A stretch of DNA of 64,000 nucleotides from the NCBI GenBank assembly GCA_021234155.1, contig JAJEKV010000054.1, positions 8,202,655 to 8,266,654 on the forward strand, in the 5' to 3' direction. The position numbers and the translations under genes are program-made. This stretch comes from Isoetes taiwanensis (Eukaryota > Streptophyta > Lycopodiopsida > Isoetales > Isoetaceae). Numbering within the stretch: the first letter of the stretch is position 1; every line of letters starts with the position of its first letter. A model generated the notes under the pieces. That model saw only the letters and a list, made by a program, of their open reading frames with translations. It did not search any database and had not been told where the DNA came from. This document shows positions 9,497 to 21,140 of this stretch, piece after piece.

Positions 9497-11255
9497 AATG
9501 TAGTCTAGCACGACTAATTGACCTTGCAAACTCTCAAAAACTTATGGAATTTAATGGACTTTGGTTTCTATCACTTTCCAAGTGATACCGCCATGTTCTC
9601 CATATCTGAACTCTCATTAGAGGTTCTTTTTGTGCATAGACTTGCTTTTTATACTTTAGCTTAGAGTTTTTCAAATCATTTCTCGACCTTGCTCAGTAGC
9701 ACAACCCCTATGTTTACTTGCCAAGCGTCTTGCATCACATGGCTTCCCTGAGTCAATTGCAACTTAAATTGGTCCACCAATACTACAGCTTCTTGATCTC
9801 GTCAAAAGCTATACTGTAACTTCATTTAAGAGTCTTAAGTGGGTTTTAATTTTCCAGAATCTATTCATATACTTTCAACCGTTGGCAGCCAAGTCCAGAA
9901 AAAATTTCAACCCCAAGACACTCTTAAAGGTAAAACTATTCTTATACAGCTTGACCCTTACTGAGACCAGCTCTCAAAAGTGAATAACCATATCAGTGAG
10001 GAAATCATAGATAGGATCCAATTATTAGTAAATCTATGATTTTACCTCCTTTTCACTTAAATTATGTGCCACAAAAGTCAGCTTCCTTGACGACTAATTC
10101 TAACACATGAGGAAATCATAGATAAGATCCAATTATTAGAAAATCTATGATTTTACCTCCTTTTCACTTGAATTATGTGCCACAAAATTCAAATTCCTTG
10201 ACTACTTGTTCTAACACATAATTACTGCTTTGACAATCTATTGTTACAAAACGTAAGATACATCTTACTTTACATAATAAGGTATTACTACAATACCCAT
10301 ACAAATCCAGCTTATATATTACAACCCCAAGCCCCGCTTACACGTACTAGGTAATAAGATGTAAGTCCTCTTGGGTACAGGAATTTCACAACTCCTAGTT
10401 GTGTATATAGAGTTAGTTCCTTCAAAAATATAACTCAACTAACATTCTTGTTTCTAAACAAGAGATGTTGAGATTTTCTAACCAATCTCTGTAATTCAAT
10501 TCTAAACATGTAACCACACAGTAATTAATATTCTAGCCCTATTTGTACATTGATTGATCCTCCTAGAGGCACCCTTTAAAATCAATTGAAACGAATGCTA
10601 CAATATTTAGGATATCATATGATCCTTGCTCGAAGTTGTATGCTTTTTTATTAACCTGAGTTCTAGCACCTTAAGCCTCGCTTAAGATAACTCTTATTAT
10701 CGGCTTTACACGGATCATTAACTTGCATTTTTTAAATCACATACAATGTTTTAAGTAATCTTCCCAGAACAAACCTTTAAAATAGCTAACAGGTTGCTTT
10801 GCAGTTACTACCTTGTAGTTTCTGCATGATAAGTTCTCAATTGACCATACTCTATTCTCTAGATACATTAGCTAGCAATTTCGGCTATAGTACATCCATG
10901 AAGGTTAGTTTCTTGACCCAACAATTCGAGGAGTGTATATGTCAATTAAACTTATCTACAACCTTTGAAACTTCTTCAAGGAATTTTCATACCTCAAGCT
11001 GGTTAACCTTTCACTGATTGCCAACTTCCCTTAATTCAACCAAGATCATATTTGGTATTCATAAGAAAGCATACAATACAAAGCACAAAACCTTTAGGGG
11101 CAACAACAATCTAACTTGAGTCAATGACAACTCATATGCCTTCAAAGTAGATATACTTACAAGTTTCTTAGGCAGGACTACAACATGATGACTATTCATG
11201 CTAACTTGGATATTGAAGAGAATAGTTACAAATCAACCTGAAGCATCTATAGCGG
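9497..11255. other. AT-rich intergenic DNA, no gene seen
   Basis: No coding frame, RNA gene or element boundary recognised apart from the 111-bp direct duplication listed separately. Confidence 0.5.
9998..10219. repeat. 111-bp tandem duplication
   Basis: Two adjacent copies starting GAGGAAATCATAGAT at 9998 and 10109, differing at only a handful of bases. Inside each unit ATCATAGAT and ATCTATGAT form a short inverted repeat. Confidence 0.85.
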
Positions 11256-11611
11256 CCCCCAATGCAACAAAAAATAAAGGCCTTTATTTGGCAATTATGG
11301 CATCAAGGATTGACTAAAAAAAAAAAAAAAAAAAAAAAATGACATAGATTGAATATGAGCAGATCAGATCTTTACCCAAGATGCTTTTGTCATACAAAAA
11401 AATAGATTTATCTTTTAAGGAGTGCCTTTGGTCAGAATGGACATTTGAACTTGCTGCAGCTTCTAACTCACTCAACCTTACTGATCTTTTTAATAGGAAT
11501 GCAACTGACGTCTTCCCACCATCTAGACCAAGGCGCTGCAACTTCTACATCCTCCTGTGGAGAATATGGAGGGGAAGGAATGGGCTCATCTTCAAAGATG
11601 AGATTATATGA
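11256..11611 (+). pseudogene. LINE reverse-transcriptase C-terminal fragment (zf-RVT)
   Basis: The plus strand encodes KIKAFIWQLWHQGLTK at 11271, a typical start of the zinc-binding domain at the end of plant LINE ORF2. It is followed by a run of about 25 A (11315-11339) and then a frame ending FYILLWRIWRGRNGLIFKDE, matching the usual W-x-W-x-x-R-N segment. No RT core is adjacent. Broken by stops; non-functional relic. Confidence 0.6.
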
Positions 11612-12954
11612 TCAAGCCGTTATTGCTCAAACGTGTCACACTGTCTTTTGGGTTATTAGGGTTTTCTCATAAACTCTTTATTTGTGTAGGAAAAATGATT
11701 ATACTTAGACAAAGACTCAAGTAAGAGGAGAAGTCCTATCAACAAATCTATAAATGGGCAATATGCTTCCTTACAAGTGCCATCACTGATCACTACAATT
11801 AATGCAAATATATTTGCTACTGCATGAGGGATCATTCATTGAGAAGGAATGGCCTGCCAAGCCAAGGATCATTCGGGAATATACAATTATGCCAAGTCAA
11901 GAACATGTCCATGCATGTATTCCATCCTCACCTATAAAGCAAAGAGTGGAAACCCCTTTGAAGTTTAAAAGAATTTAAAAGGACAAGTATTGAATCTGAT
12001 TAGCGTAGTCCTAGGCCATATGGAACAATGCCTTCATTCTGGAAGTGTTTTCTTCTATTAATGATAACTTAGCCATCCACTATAATATCTTTCTATATAA
12101 TTTATATAGATAGTTTTGGCAAAATCATGTATTCTACAAACAGAACATGGTATAGTAGCTCACCTTTAGGAGCTCCAAATTTTGTAAGCTCATTTACACC
12201 TTTTTAATATACAACCTGGCTTTCAATTAAAAATAAAAAATCAAAATAAGAAAAGAAACTAAATGTATTAAGTAAAGCCAATGGTTTAAGTACTATCCTC
12301 TTTTAAAGATTCAAAAACTTCAATGTTTTCCTCCTTCCATTGAATTTTTACCTTCCACTAGTTAGATTTATCTTGAGGCAAAAAAATTATTATCTAGGGC
12401 ATTTAAAAGTAGAGTTGCATCCACTAGCCGCTTCACATTTCAGGTCGATTGGATTATTTTCTCTATAGACTAGATAGAGATTACCACTATTGCAGGGCTA
12501 TAGATAGTGTCTAACTTTTAGCCTCTTTCATTCATCGACTATAGTAACTGCATGCATTCCTTCGTTCGTTCCATTTGCTTATGAAGGTATGGATTATCGT
12601 CTAATACGCCACTTTTATACCCCCTTAGGCTGCATCCAGTCGGGGCACAAGCGTATCCTCTTTATTATGTAATTCTTTTCCTTTATACCCATTATTAAAT
12701 ATATCTTATGAGAGTACTGTACATTTTATTGCTTTAGTTTCCAACACCTACTATTGAGTGTATGGTTCGATTTTAATTCAATTTGGATTGTGACGTTGAT
12801 AGATTACTATTTCTTATCATCCCTTTTTATTAACTACTTTCATTACTCGATTTGAATATAATACATGTGTTAATCTAACAATACCATTCTTATACTAATC
12901 ATACCCAAAACTTTATATGAAACATTTATAGATTATGTTATATAAAAAAAAGCG
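11612..12954. other. Non-genic stretch
   Basis: AT-rich DNA in which I recognise no gene, RNA or repeat structure. Confidence 0.5.
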
Positions 12955-13090
12955 CATCTTTTTAACAAACAACACTATCTTCTCCCAGAAAAACATTCCC
13001 CTTGGTACCTGAGCCCATCCTATAGCAGGGCCTCCTGATGATATAGTTCTTTTGCACTGTTGCTAGATTCACCTGCCATTGTCTCTTCCT

Positions 13091-13694
13091 ACCTGGCCAA
13101 CATTGCCAAAAACATTTTTATGTTATAAGATATTTTTCACCACATAGCCTGCAGATTTTGGCTATATCAGCAACCATCATGACATGATTACTTTCTTTTA
13201 CTATTTACCTCAACTATTGTAGCAAATTATAACACATCATGCAATAGCTTCCATGTTCAAACATTGCATTGTCACTATTGTCTACAAATACCCCCTTTGC
13301 CGCCAAGATCTTTGGCGATACATTGCCTCCAACATCAATTGTGCATGGTGCAGGCGCCTACATTACAGTAGTGCACTCGACCACATCTATTGCAGATTGG
13401 TATCCGATTCTTCGAACAGTCGCACGCATCGCATATAAAAAATGGATTGAGATCCTTGAGCTCTTTGTTGAAAGGCACCTTCACTTTTAATGGAGGCATA
13501 GACGACTGCTCTTGGCCCATCCTCTTTGAGCTTGACAATGTGATTCCTGCCTCTACAACCCTCTTGCCTCAATCCATAGACATGATTTGGCATTGCGCAA
13601 AAAATTAAAAGGAAAAGAAAAAAAATTGCAAAAAGGCACACCAGGAGGCTTTACGAAGTAAGTTGAGAAAATCTGGGATATGTTGGTTATTTAG
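13091..13694. other. Insertion in the left arm of the inverted repeat
   Basis: About 600 bp present only in the left arm. Short frames exist on both strands (for example 13269-13490 plus, 13387-13641 minus) but none resembles a known protein and no terminal repeats were found. Confidence 0.4.
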
Positions 13695-14103
13695 CTTTGT
13701 ACTAAGGTTGTTAGAACCAATGAAATATAGAACAAGCAATTGCATTTGCACCAAGAGGAGACTACATTATTCGACATTTAGTTCCACCTGCTTTGAGAGT
13801 GTAATGCATAGCCCCAAAAAATTATTTAAGTGAAAGTGCCCAAGATATTATGTTAAAGTTAGCAAACTACGTTACAAAAAATGAAGGTTTTCTGATCTGT
13901 TCCAATATTCTATAACTTGCTTTGGCATTTCTAAGAGCTTTGAAAATCATGCTAACCATTTCTAGATGCAATCTGACATGGATAGGATATGCATCTGTCT
14001 GGTGACTTCCTATTATGGACCTTAAAAAAAAAAAATACTCATGACTTCCCAAGGCGGGAATATCTATGCCTACAAATTGTGCATATATTAATTTTGTTTA
14101 ATG

Positions 14104-14215
14104 AATGTGTGACGAGTTGGTATAGACTTAGTGATGCCTAAGATTTGTGCATTTTGGTCAGGGGTTCAAACCTCGTTTTAGATGTTATTTCTTAAAGGAA
14201 GTTGCTAGGGGTTAT
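14104..14215 (+). mobile_element. SINE-like tRNA-derived unit
   Basis: GACGAGTTGGTATAGACTTAG at 14112 resembles a degenerate polymerase III A box region and GGGGTTCAAACCTCG at 14160 matches a B box (GWTCRANNC). Spacing of about 50 bp fits a tRNA-derived SINE head. The 3' end is not defined. Confidence 0.4.
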
Positions 14216-14252
14216 ATTAATGATGAATCATAGCGTAGTAGAGATTTTTGTT

Positions 14253-14414
14253 GGCATATGTACACTATGGTCCAGTTGGCACAACCCGATATAGATAGGA
14301 TATGTAGGCATATGTACACTATGGTCCATTTCGCACAACCCAATATAGATAGGACATGTAGGCATATGTACACTATGGTCCATTTGGCACAACCCGATAT
14401 AGATAGGATATGTA
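14253..14414. repeat. 54-bp tandem repeat, three copies
   Basis: Units start at 14253, 14307 and 14361, each beginning GGCATATGTACACTATGG and ending GATAGGAYATGTA, with only a few differences between copies. Confidence 0.95.
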
Positions 14415-15029
14415 AGTGTCTATCAGACTTGGCTGTGATCTGATGACTTCCTAATATGGACCTTAAACAAGAAAATAAATCCCATATTAGGTTGCGCTTA
14501 GAAATGTTTAACACAATTTTTAAAGCACTTAAAAATGCTAAAGCAAGTTTTAGAATATTGTAATATAGTTTGGTGACCTTAGCAGAATATCTTGGGCACT
14601 TCTACTTAAATAATTTGCAACCCAAGAAATGTTCAACACGATTTCGATTTTCAAAGCCCTTAGAAATGCCAAAGAAAGTTATAGAATATTGGAATAGATA
14701 AGAAAACATTCATTCTTTGTAACATAGTTTGTTGACATTAACATAATATCTTGGGCACTTTCACTTAAATTATTTTTTGGGGCTATGCATTACACATGGT
14801 CTCCCGAAGCATTTGAACTAAATGTCTAACAACGTAGTCTCCTCTTGGTGAAAATGCAATTGCTCGTTCTATATTTTGTTGGTACTAACAACCTTAGGAA
14901 GAGCCAATGGCTGGTGTATCTAGCAACAGCGCCAAAGAATTAGATCATCAGGGAGGCCTATTATAGGATGGGCTCAGGTACCAAGGGAGAATGTTTTTTG
15001 GGAGAAGATAGTCTTTTGTAAGAATATCT

Positions 15030-15165
15030 AGCATAATAACAGGGGGTTTCCTTTGTGTTTTTGTATAATATTTACTAAGGCTTTTCTATGATTTTGTTAC
15101 CACATTCAACTAGGTGTACTAAATAGTATTTCTAAAGTGCTCCATTTCTTAGCCGTTGATTTTTG
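15030..15165 (-). pseudogene. MULE transposase-tail fragment
   Basis: About 75-80% similar to 7395-7535 inside the MULE, including the segment encoding the conserved PPVIML-type stretch (here frameshifted) before the zinc knuckle. A short relic of a related element; the zinc knuckle itself is missing. Confidence 0.5.
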
Positions 15166-15384
15166 ATGAGAGACAGAAACGCATGGTTGTGATTAAATTT
15201 ATCTATATGTTCATAGGCTGGACCATAGTGTTTTTTCTATTAAGTGTTTTATGAAAGGGCCATCCAACCATCGAACCCTATTACTTTGGGGTTTCTGTTG
15301 GCCCCTTCATTTCTGCTGTTGTGTAGGGCGACAATGGAAGGCCCTCGTTCCGAAACTGGTGGCTATGGCAGATTGCTATTAATG

Positions 15385-16298
15385 GGAGAAAGTAGTTTAT
15401 TACATTTATAGATGACTTTTCTAGGAAAACCAAGTGCTACGATTTAAGAAGAAAGGATCAAGCATTCCAAGCTTTTAATATTACATGGCTGAAGTTGAAC
15501 AAGAAACATGTAAGAAGCTTAAGTGCATTCGATCTAATCGTGGAGGCGAATACTTGTCAGGAGAGTTTAACACATTTTGCGTTGAAAAAGGCTTACATGT
15601 AGTTTTTCTCCACAGCAAGATGAAGCCGCCGAGAAAAGAATAGGACAATCTTGAATGCTGTTAGATCAATGCTGAAACATTCTAGTTTGCCAAACTATTT
15701 ATGAGAAGAGGCTGTTAAAGCTATATACGTTCCATAACATATGCCAAGCTATGATTTGTTAAAAGCCTATGGATGTCTTGGGTTTGTGCATGTTCAACAA
15801 GAACAAAGGGCAAAACTGGATGATAGAACAATAGCTGGATGTCTTGTGGGATATGATAGAATGTACGTACCTAGCAGTAGAAAAGATGTGATCTACAGAG
15901 ACATTACATTTGATGAACAAAACTTATACAAGGACAGGAAAAAGGTGTCTGCTAATGAAAAGATACAGGGTATAGAAAAGAATCATCATGTAAATAGAGA
16001 GACTATGACAAAAGACCAAGTTGTAGATCTAGATAATGATGACGAAGCTGAAAACCAAAGAGAAATAGTGTTAGCTGATCAGAAAAATGATGAATTTGAG
16101 TTGCATGGAGAACTTGAATCAAAGAGGAGAAGACTCTCAGAAGCTGAACGATTAAAAAGAGGAAAAAGTAAAAGATTAGAGGATTTGGAAGAAAGAGACA
16201 ATACTGACCTTGTTGTGCTAGTATTAATGGCTATATTTGAACCTCATGTGCCTACGTCATTTGAAAATGCAATGAAAGTGACTGATGCAGCAAAATGA
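15385..16298 (+). pseudogene. Copia integrase (relic 1)
   Basis: The core starts FIDDFSRKTKCY. The canonical catalytic D in SDRGGEY is N here (SNRGGEY, read across a frameshift). The region after it reads NAVRSMLKHSSLPNYL and EEAVKAIYV with several stops, corresponding to the ERKNRT to WAEAV segment. From 15741 to 16298 an open frame of 185 codons carries the GCLGFVHVQQEQRAKLDDRT and GYD block that follows the core, then a charged linker before RT. Inactive. Confidence 0.75.
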
Positions 16299-17190
16299 AA
16301 AGAAGCCATGGATGAAAAAATGAACTTCTTTACTCTACGAAGTAGTAAGATAAACCAAAAGATAAGAATATTGTGGAAAATAAATGGTTATTTAAGCTGA
16401 AAACTTGTGCTGATGGTATGAAGCAAAATATAAAGTAAAACTAGTAGCACAAGGATTTTTACAGAGAAAAGGTGTGGATTTTGAGGAGACATTTTCTCCT
16501 ATTGTTAAAATGACCAGCATTTGAACTTTGCTGGCATATTCAAATGCACATGATCTGGAGCTGCACCATATGGATGTAGCCACTGCATAAGTTGATGAGG
16601 AGATTAATATGAGATTTGCACTAGGTTATGATCATGATTCAAGAAATGTATGGAAGCTCAAACGTGCACTATATGGCCTCAAACAGTCAACAGACAATGG
16701 TACATTTGCATGGATAATTATCTTAAAGGACATGGATTTGTGAGATTGAGAATGATGGGAACCTGTATGTTGTTGCATCAAGGAGATGAATTTTGTATTA
16801 TAGCATTGTATGTGGATGACTGTTTGATGGCAGCTAATGATTTGGAGTGTCTTAATCATTGCAAGAAGTTACTCAAAGAAAGATTTAAAATGTCTGACCT
16901 GGGAGAGTTAAGAAAATGTTTAGGTATGGAAATTCAAAGAGGCAGGAAGAAGAATGTCCTGATACTTACACAGACAAATAATATTAAGGGCATACTTGAG
17001 AGATTTCGAATGGGGAACTGCAATGCAATAGATAATCCCATAATGCCAGGGCAGAGAATTTCAAGTGAACATTGCTTAAAGATGCAGCTGATATGGCAAA
17101 GATACCCTATAGGGAACTGATAGGCTGTCTATTATATGTGTCAAAATGCAGCAGGCCAGACATTTCGTTTGCAGTTGGATTACTTAGCAG
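16299..17190 (+). pseudogene. Copia reverse transcriptase (relic 1)
   Basis: Fragmented over several frames: EEAMDEKM-like start, then KRGVDFEETFSPI-like segment, ELHHMDV segment near 16560, and an open frame at 16650-17120 containing the polymerase motif LYVDDCLMAAN with both catalytic aspartates, followed by MSDLGELRKCLGMEIQR. Frameshifts and stops between segments prevent expression. Confidence 0.8.
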
Positions 17191-17193
17191 ATT

Positions 17194-17691
17194 TTGTCAT
17201 ATCTGGATCATTGGATGGCAGCAAAAAGAATTGTTAGATTTATTAAAGGTACAATCCATCAGGATATTGTTTACGATAATGATAATTTATCTCTAAATGC
17301 ATATTCAGATGCTGACTGGGGTGGTGACATTGATTCAAGAAAATCCACATCTGGTTATGTGTTGATTCTAGGTGGAGATGCCATTTCATGGAAAAGTAAG
17401 AAACAAGCTTCTATAGCCATGTCTACAGCAGAAGCTGAGTATTATGCCATTACCTTAGCTGCAAAAGATATAGTATGGATTAGAAGATTGTTGGATGAGT
17501 TGGGAGAAAGCCAAATAGAAGCAACTGTATTATGGTCAGATAGTTCCAGCTGTATTGCAATGACCAAGAATCCAGTCTTACATGAACGTACAAAGCATAT
17601 TGAGCTACATATGCACTTCATAAGAGATATGGTGAAAAAAGGAAATATCAGCAGGAAATTCGACTTGATGGTTCTAAGCTATTTTAAATAA
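17194..17691 (+). pseudogene. Copia RNase H (relic 1), open frame
   Basis: A 165-codon uninterrupted frame containing AYSDADWGGDIDSRKSTSGY, ISWKSKKQASIAMSTAEAEY, LWSDSSSCIAMTKNPVLHERTKHIEL and FIRDMVKKG, the complete Copia RNase H set with the D-E-D catalytic residues in place. It degrades the RNA strand during reverse transcription. The domain is whole but separated from its RT by frameshifts. Confidence 0.85.
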
Positions 17692-17879
17692 TTCTTAATC
17701 TTTTGTTTTGATCAATGGAGAATGTAGTCCATTATTTGAAATCAAGTGAGGTGTCAAGCAGGGCCGCCCCTTCTCCTGAAGAATGCATGCCAAGCTCTCT
17801 CTCGAAAAAGACAGTGGTAGAATCAAAGGTTTGACTCTACCACACAATGTATTGACTAACTAGCAATTGAAACTTTATT
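17692..17879. other. Short stretch without recognisable features
   Basis: Follows the Copia RNase H; expected position for the Copia 3' LTR but no LTR ends were found. It contains the inverted pair GGTAGAATCAAAGG / GACTCTACC. Confidence 0.3.
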
Positions 17880-18181
17880 TTGTAGATGATACTTTCATCT
17901 TAGCCAACATGGATTAAGGTTCAATCAACAATACTCAATCTACCCTCATAGACTTTGGAAGGTGCTAAGGTCGTACATTCAATCTGTCAATGCCTAAAAT
18001 CACAATCCATGATAAAAATAGAGGTGTGGAAATGGCATTACTCTGGACTGTAAGTACAATCCTCCTCATATCCCCTTCAGTCATTAGGTACCCCGTTTGT
18101 CATTAGAACTAATGTTGCTGATATGTGAGAGTAAATCATTAAAAGTTCCATAGAAAGGTAGATATTCTTAATTGCAAATAT
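17880..18181 (+). pseudogene. LINE reverse-transcriptase fragment
   Basis: The plus strand encodes FVDDTFILANMD at 17880 (catalytic F/YxDD motif of LINE RT), then STLIDFGR and FNLSMPKI, and further on LGTPFVIRTNVADM, which resembles the YLGxPxG segment of the RT thumb of plant LINEs. Stops and frameshifts abound. It directly abuts the LINE that begins near 18182 but is a different copy. Confidence 0.55.
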
Positions 18182-18343
18182 TTGTCTAAACTAAAAAGAT
18201 CCACTATAGCACTTTCTCCTGATCTTTTTCTCATGGAAAATAAAAATTGCATTAGCCCTATGTTTTTATCCCTGATTCAGTATGCTAATGAGACTACAGA
18301 AGCAGATATTGCTGATATTGTGCATGAAACTGTATATGAAACA
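18182..18343 (+). pseudogene. LINE ORF1, left fragment
   Basis: Frame ending NETTEADIADIVHETVYETS just before the inserted element B. It is continuous in sense with the frame that resumes at 28277 once B and one TCTGA copy are taken out. Acidic, threonine-rich, no zinc knuckle visible; assigned to ORF1 because the endonuclease ORF follows. Confidence 0.5.
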
Positions 18344-18348
18344 TCTGA
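18344..18348. repeat. Left target-site duplication of element B (TCTGA)
   Basis: TCTGA directly precedes TGTGACG and recurs at 28272-28276 after CGTCACA, proving insertion of B into the LINE. Confidence 0.95.
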
Positions 18349-19917
18349 TGTGACGGCCCCAGCTCATATACGATGCCCCGATCGTATACAAACTGGAGAT
18401 CATCCCTCAAACCAGCATCTGCTCGCTGACATGAGGCCGTCCACCTAACATCGGGCCCTTGATGGTGGCCAAGAACCCGACGGGGAAGAATGGACGTGTC
18501 ATTCATCCCGTCTCCCTCGGGATCGACCTAGCTGCGGAAGCGTAAACAAAACATGAGCACATGACATCAATCAACAATAACATACCCACCTCGAAGGGTG
18601 GTCCACCATATCACAGTAGCTGCAACAACACATCAGTACATCAACATAACATGGGGAAATCCTACCCAGGCTCGGACTCATGGGGAAAGGCCCGGCGGCT
18701 TGGGGTCTCGGATAGCAATGCGCATGAAATTCATGGCAAATGGATTTGGTGGCATAGGAACATGGTCGTTGGGTAGTCCACTCCATCCGCCCCTCCTCGT
18801 GCATACTTTGCGGATAGGGTGAAAAGTATTGGAGCTCCCACCGTAGCCTTAGGGTGTGAATAGCCGAGGGGCTACTACTCTTTGGGTTGCATCTCCCGGT
18901 CCAGATGAGGCGAGGAGGAGATCACTCCCCTCGAGGAGGTTCATGCCAATCGCAGTGAGCTAGAGAGCCTTTGCTGCGATTCGATTTCAACTCACTTTGG
19001 AAGGTGACGCATCACCCACGAGTGTGTCGAGCCCATACCACGGCCTCACGCAGCGCCGAGGTATTAGGCCTAGCTCCTGGCGTCCCGGCCGTCGTTCTGG
19101 CGCCCGGCCGGGATCAACCCGTGATTAGACAAGCCCTCCCTTGTCGGCCGGTCTAGCTCGCCACCCACGGCCGGCGGGCTCTTTATGCGAGGCCGCGTGG
19201 TGGGAATTAATGGGCTAAAACTAGGATCATCCAACTACTTGGGCTCTGGGTCTCTACCCCCTTCCCAATACACAAGAGTGGCGCATAGAATGTCAAAACA
19301 ACATCACAACAGAACTGAAATAATAGAATACATCTATTCTAATCTACCTAATCATACATGGTTAGGTTCCTTTGTTAGTTCCTATCATTCTTAGGCTGTA
19401 GGGGTCGCCTATAGCTAAGAATGAATACTAATCCTATGGAATGAGGCCTGAGAACTCGGATTTAACTATCAGATCAACCACTAACCCGCTTCTTGGCTGG
19501 CTCCCACTCCTCTGAAGGCGTCCATGCTGCTGGATCTCGAGACTGCTGGTCCTGGATCGAGCTGCAACCTATGAATTCCGATTCCTCTGCTACTCTTCAG
19601 GCGAAATGGCGCCCAAAGCTGCTGCAATCCGACCTATAGGGGCTGGAAACCGAAAGGGTTTCCCTTTTAGGGTTTATGCCCCTTTATGCCCACGAATTTA
19701 GGGCTGGGCCCTTTTGGTCAATGGGTCATTGCCACGTGGCAAGAAGGGATTACATTCACATGTTGCTTTAACATGTGCAATATAATGGTTCACAAGGTCG
19801 TACCCTAGGGTACTACCCTTTACGGTCGCCGTGTACATGTCGTCTGAGTCGACATGTACTAGTGACGTGTCAGTATAATATACGTATTCATACCGTATGT
19901 TATGCTGGAACGTCACA
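18349..19917 (-). repeat. 3' LTR of element B
   Basis: TGTGACG to CGTCACA, 1569 bp. In element orientation it opens TGTGACGTTCCAGCATAAC and the first 60 bases form the family's ACGTAT stem. Nearly identical to 26706-28271 in its AT-rich part, while most differences elsewhere fall at CAG/CTG sites. Confidence 0.95.
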
Positions 19918-19931
19918 TTCTCCCCACCTTG
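19918..19931 (-). promoter_or_regulatory. Polypurine tract of element B
   Basis: On the minus strand CAAGGTGGGGAGAA lies directly before the LTR's TGTGACG, the plus-strand priming site. A second near-copy (CCAAGGTGGGGAGA) lies 40 bp upstream at 19959-19973. Confidence 0.85.
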
Positions 19932-20499
19932 AATTGATGCTGTCCGCAGCATCAGGAGTCTCCCCACCTTGGGCTCTTCCTGTCCTGCAATCAACCTGAT
20001 GCATACGATATACTACTATAATACTTACACATTTATTAAGATTACCTTAAGGTAATATTTTTAAATCATTATTAGGCCATTACATTATCAAATAACTTGT
20101 CAAATCGTAACTTCTATTAAAACAAGGTACTTATTAGTTTCTGTTATCACAACATTTAGTTTATCACAATTTAACACTTTCATATACAATTATTATTTAA
20201 GGTACTCTTCATTCCTTGCAACACATTCCAACAAAATTTGTGTTGCAAGTCTTCGCACCTTAAAATCCTGTATTAATTTTACAATATCTATAATTACACA
20301 CTTACTATCTTAATTATTAGAATTACTCTAAGGTAATGTTTAAGACATTACTGTACTATTTTATTATCCAATTAGCTTATGACTTCATAACTTAATCCAC
20401 GCAAGGTAATTATTGCCCTTACTTAATACAATATTTAAGTTTATCAAAGTTTATCAATTCCATACAAAATTTACACTTCTAAGGTACTCTTCATCCCTT

Positions 20500-21140
20500 G
20501 CATCACATTATAACAAAATTTGTGTTGCAAGTCTTCGTAGCTCGACCTCCTCGCCCTCCGGAGCGCTCTATTGGCCCGCAGGTCGTCACTACGTTAGAAC
20601 CATTTTAATTATTAATAAAATTTTGGTTATATGGTGACCACCCCACCTATCTACATGGATGCATGGCTAATCTCCCGGCGTAGGAAGAGGGTGAATCTTC
20701 CATTATGGCCGTGGAGACAGCGCCTATATGCCTATATGCCGCTCATGCCTACACCCTAGTTGCCCAGCGTGGAGGATAGGTCCTTCCCGTATATGGGCGT
20801 GAAGGCCGGATTCCTCCTATCAAAGCATATATGGGGCTAGAGGTGCTTTTCCTATCAATGCATTCCTGAATGACCTCCTTTCTCTCGAGGTCGTCTACCT
20901 CCGTGGAACAGAAGTAGACTTTCTAATCTACCTTCCACTCATCCAAGCGGAAACGCGGTCATGCCTACATTGACATTACACCACGCCCTAGAGATCACCG
21001 TAGTAATCTCATCATCGGTAGCAACGCATGCAACCCTTACCTCATAGGTTGCATGCGTAGATTATACTTAACTACACATGAAATTAATCTAAACACAAAT
21101 CGACATGCCTGAGCCGATTTTTGCTGGCTCCCTTTAATGC
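20500..21140 (-). other. 3' untranslated tail of element B, shared with C
   Basis: Inverted relative to C at about 50560-51200 and clearly similar (for example GACATGCCTGAGCCGATTT, GGTGACCACCCCACCTATC, and the ATGGCCG block). The similarity begins at the codons that end C's integrase-chromodomain ORF, so B keeps the last residues of pol and the 3' UTR. Confidence 0.75.

Larger units (their letters stand above)
12955..15025. repeat. Large interrupted inverted repeat
   Basis: 12957-13090 is an inverted copy of about 14900-15022 (shared GATGGGCTCAGGTACCAAGG), and 13690-13960 is an inverted copy of about 14640-14905 (shared GGGGCTATGCATTACAC, GGCATTTCTAAG). The left arm is split by 13091-13694, which has no partner. 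A further direct partial copy of the right arm lies at 14490-14630. The centre holds a SINE-like unit and a 54-bp satellite. No transposase seen. Confidence 0.75.
15385..17691 (+). mobile_element. Copia relic 1, LTR-less
   Basis: Plus-strand Ty1/Copia pol relic with integrase, reverse transcriptase and RNase H in Copia order, but no gag, PBS or LTRs recognised. Its protein motifs are close to those of Copia 2 at 33598-38822 (both have PGQRISSE and LLKERF/ILKQRF blocks), so it is an older member of the same family. Confidence 0.85.
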
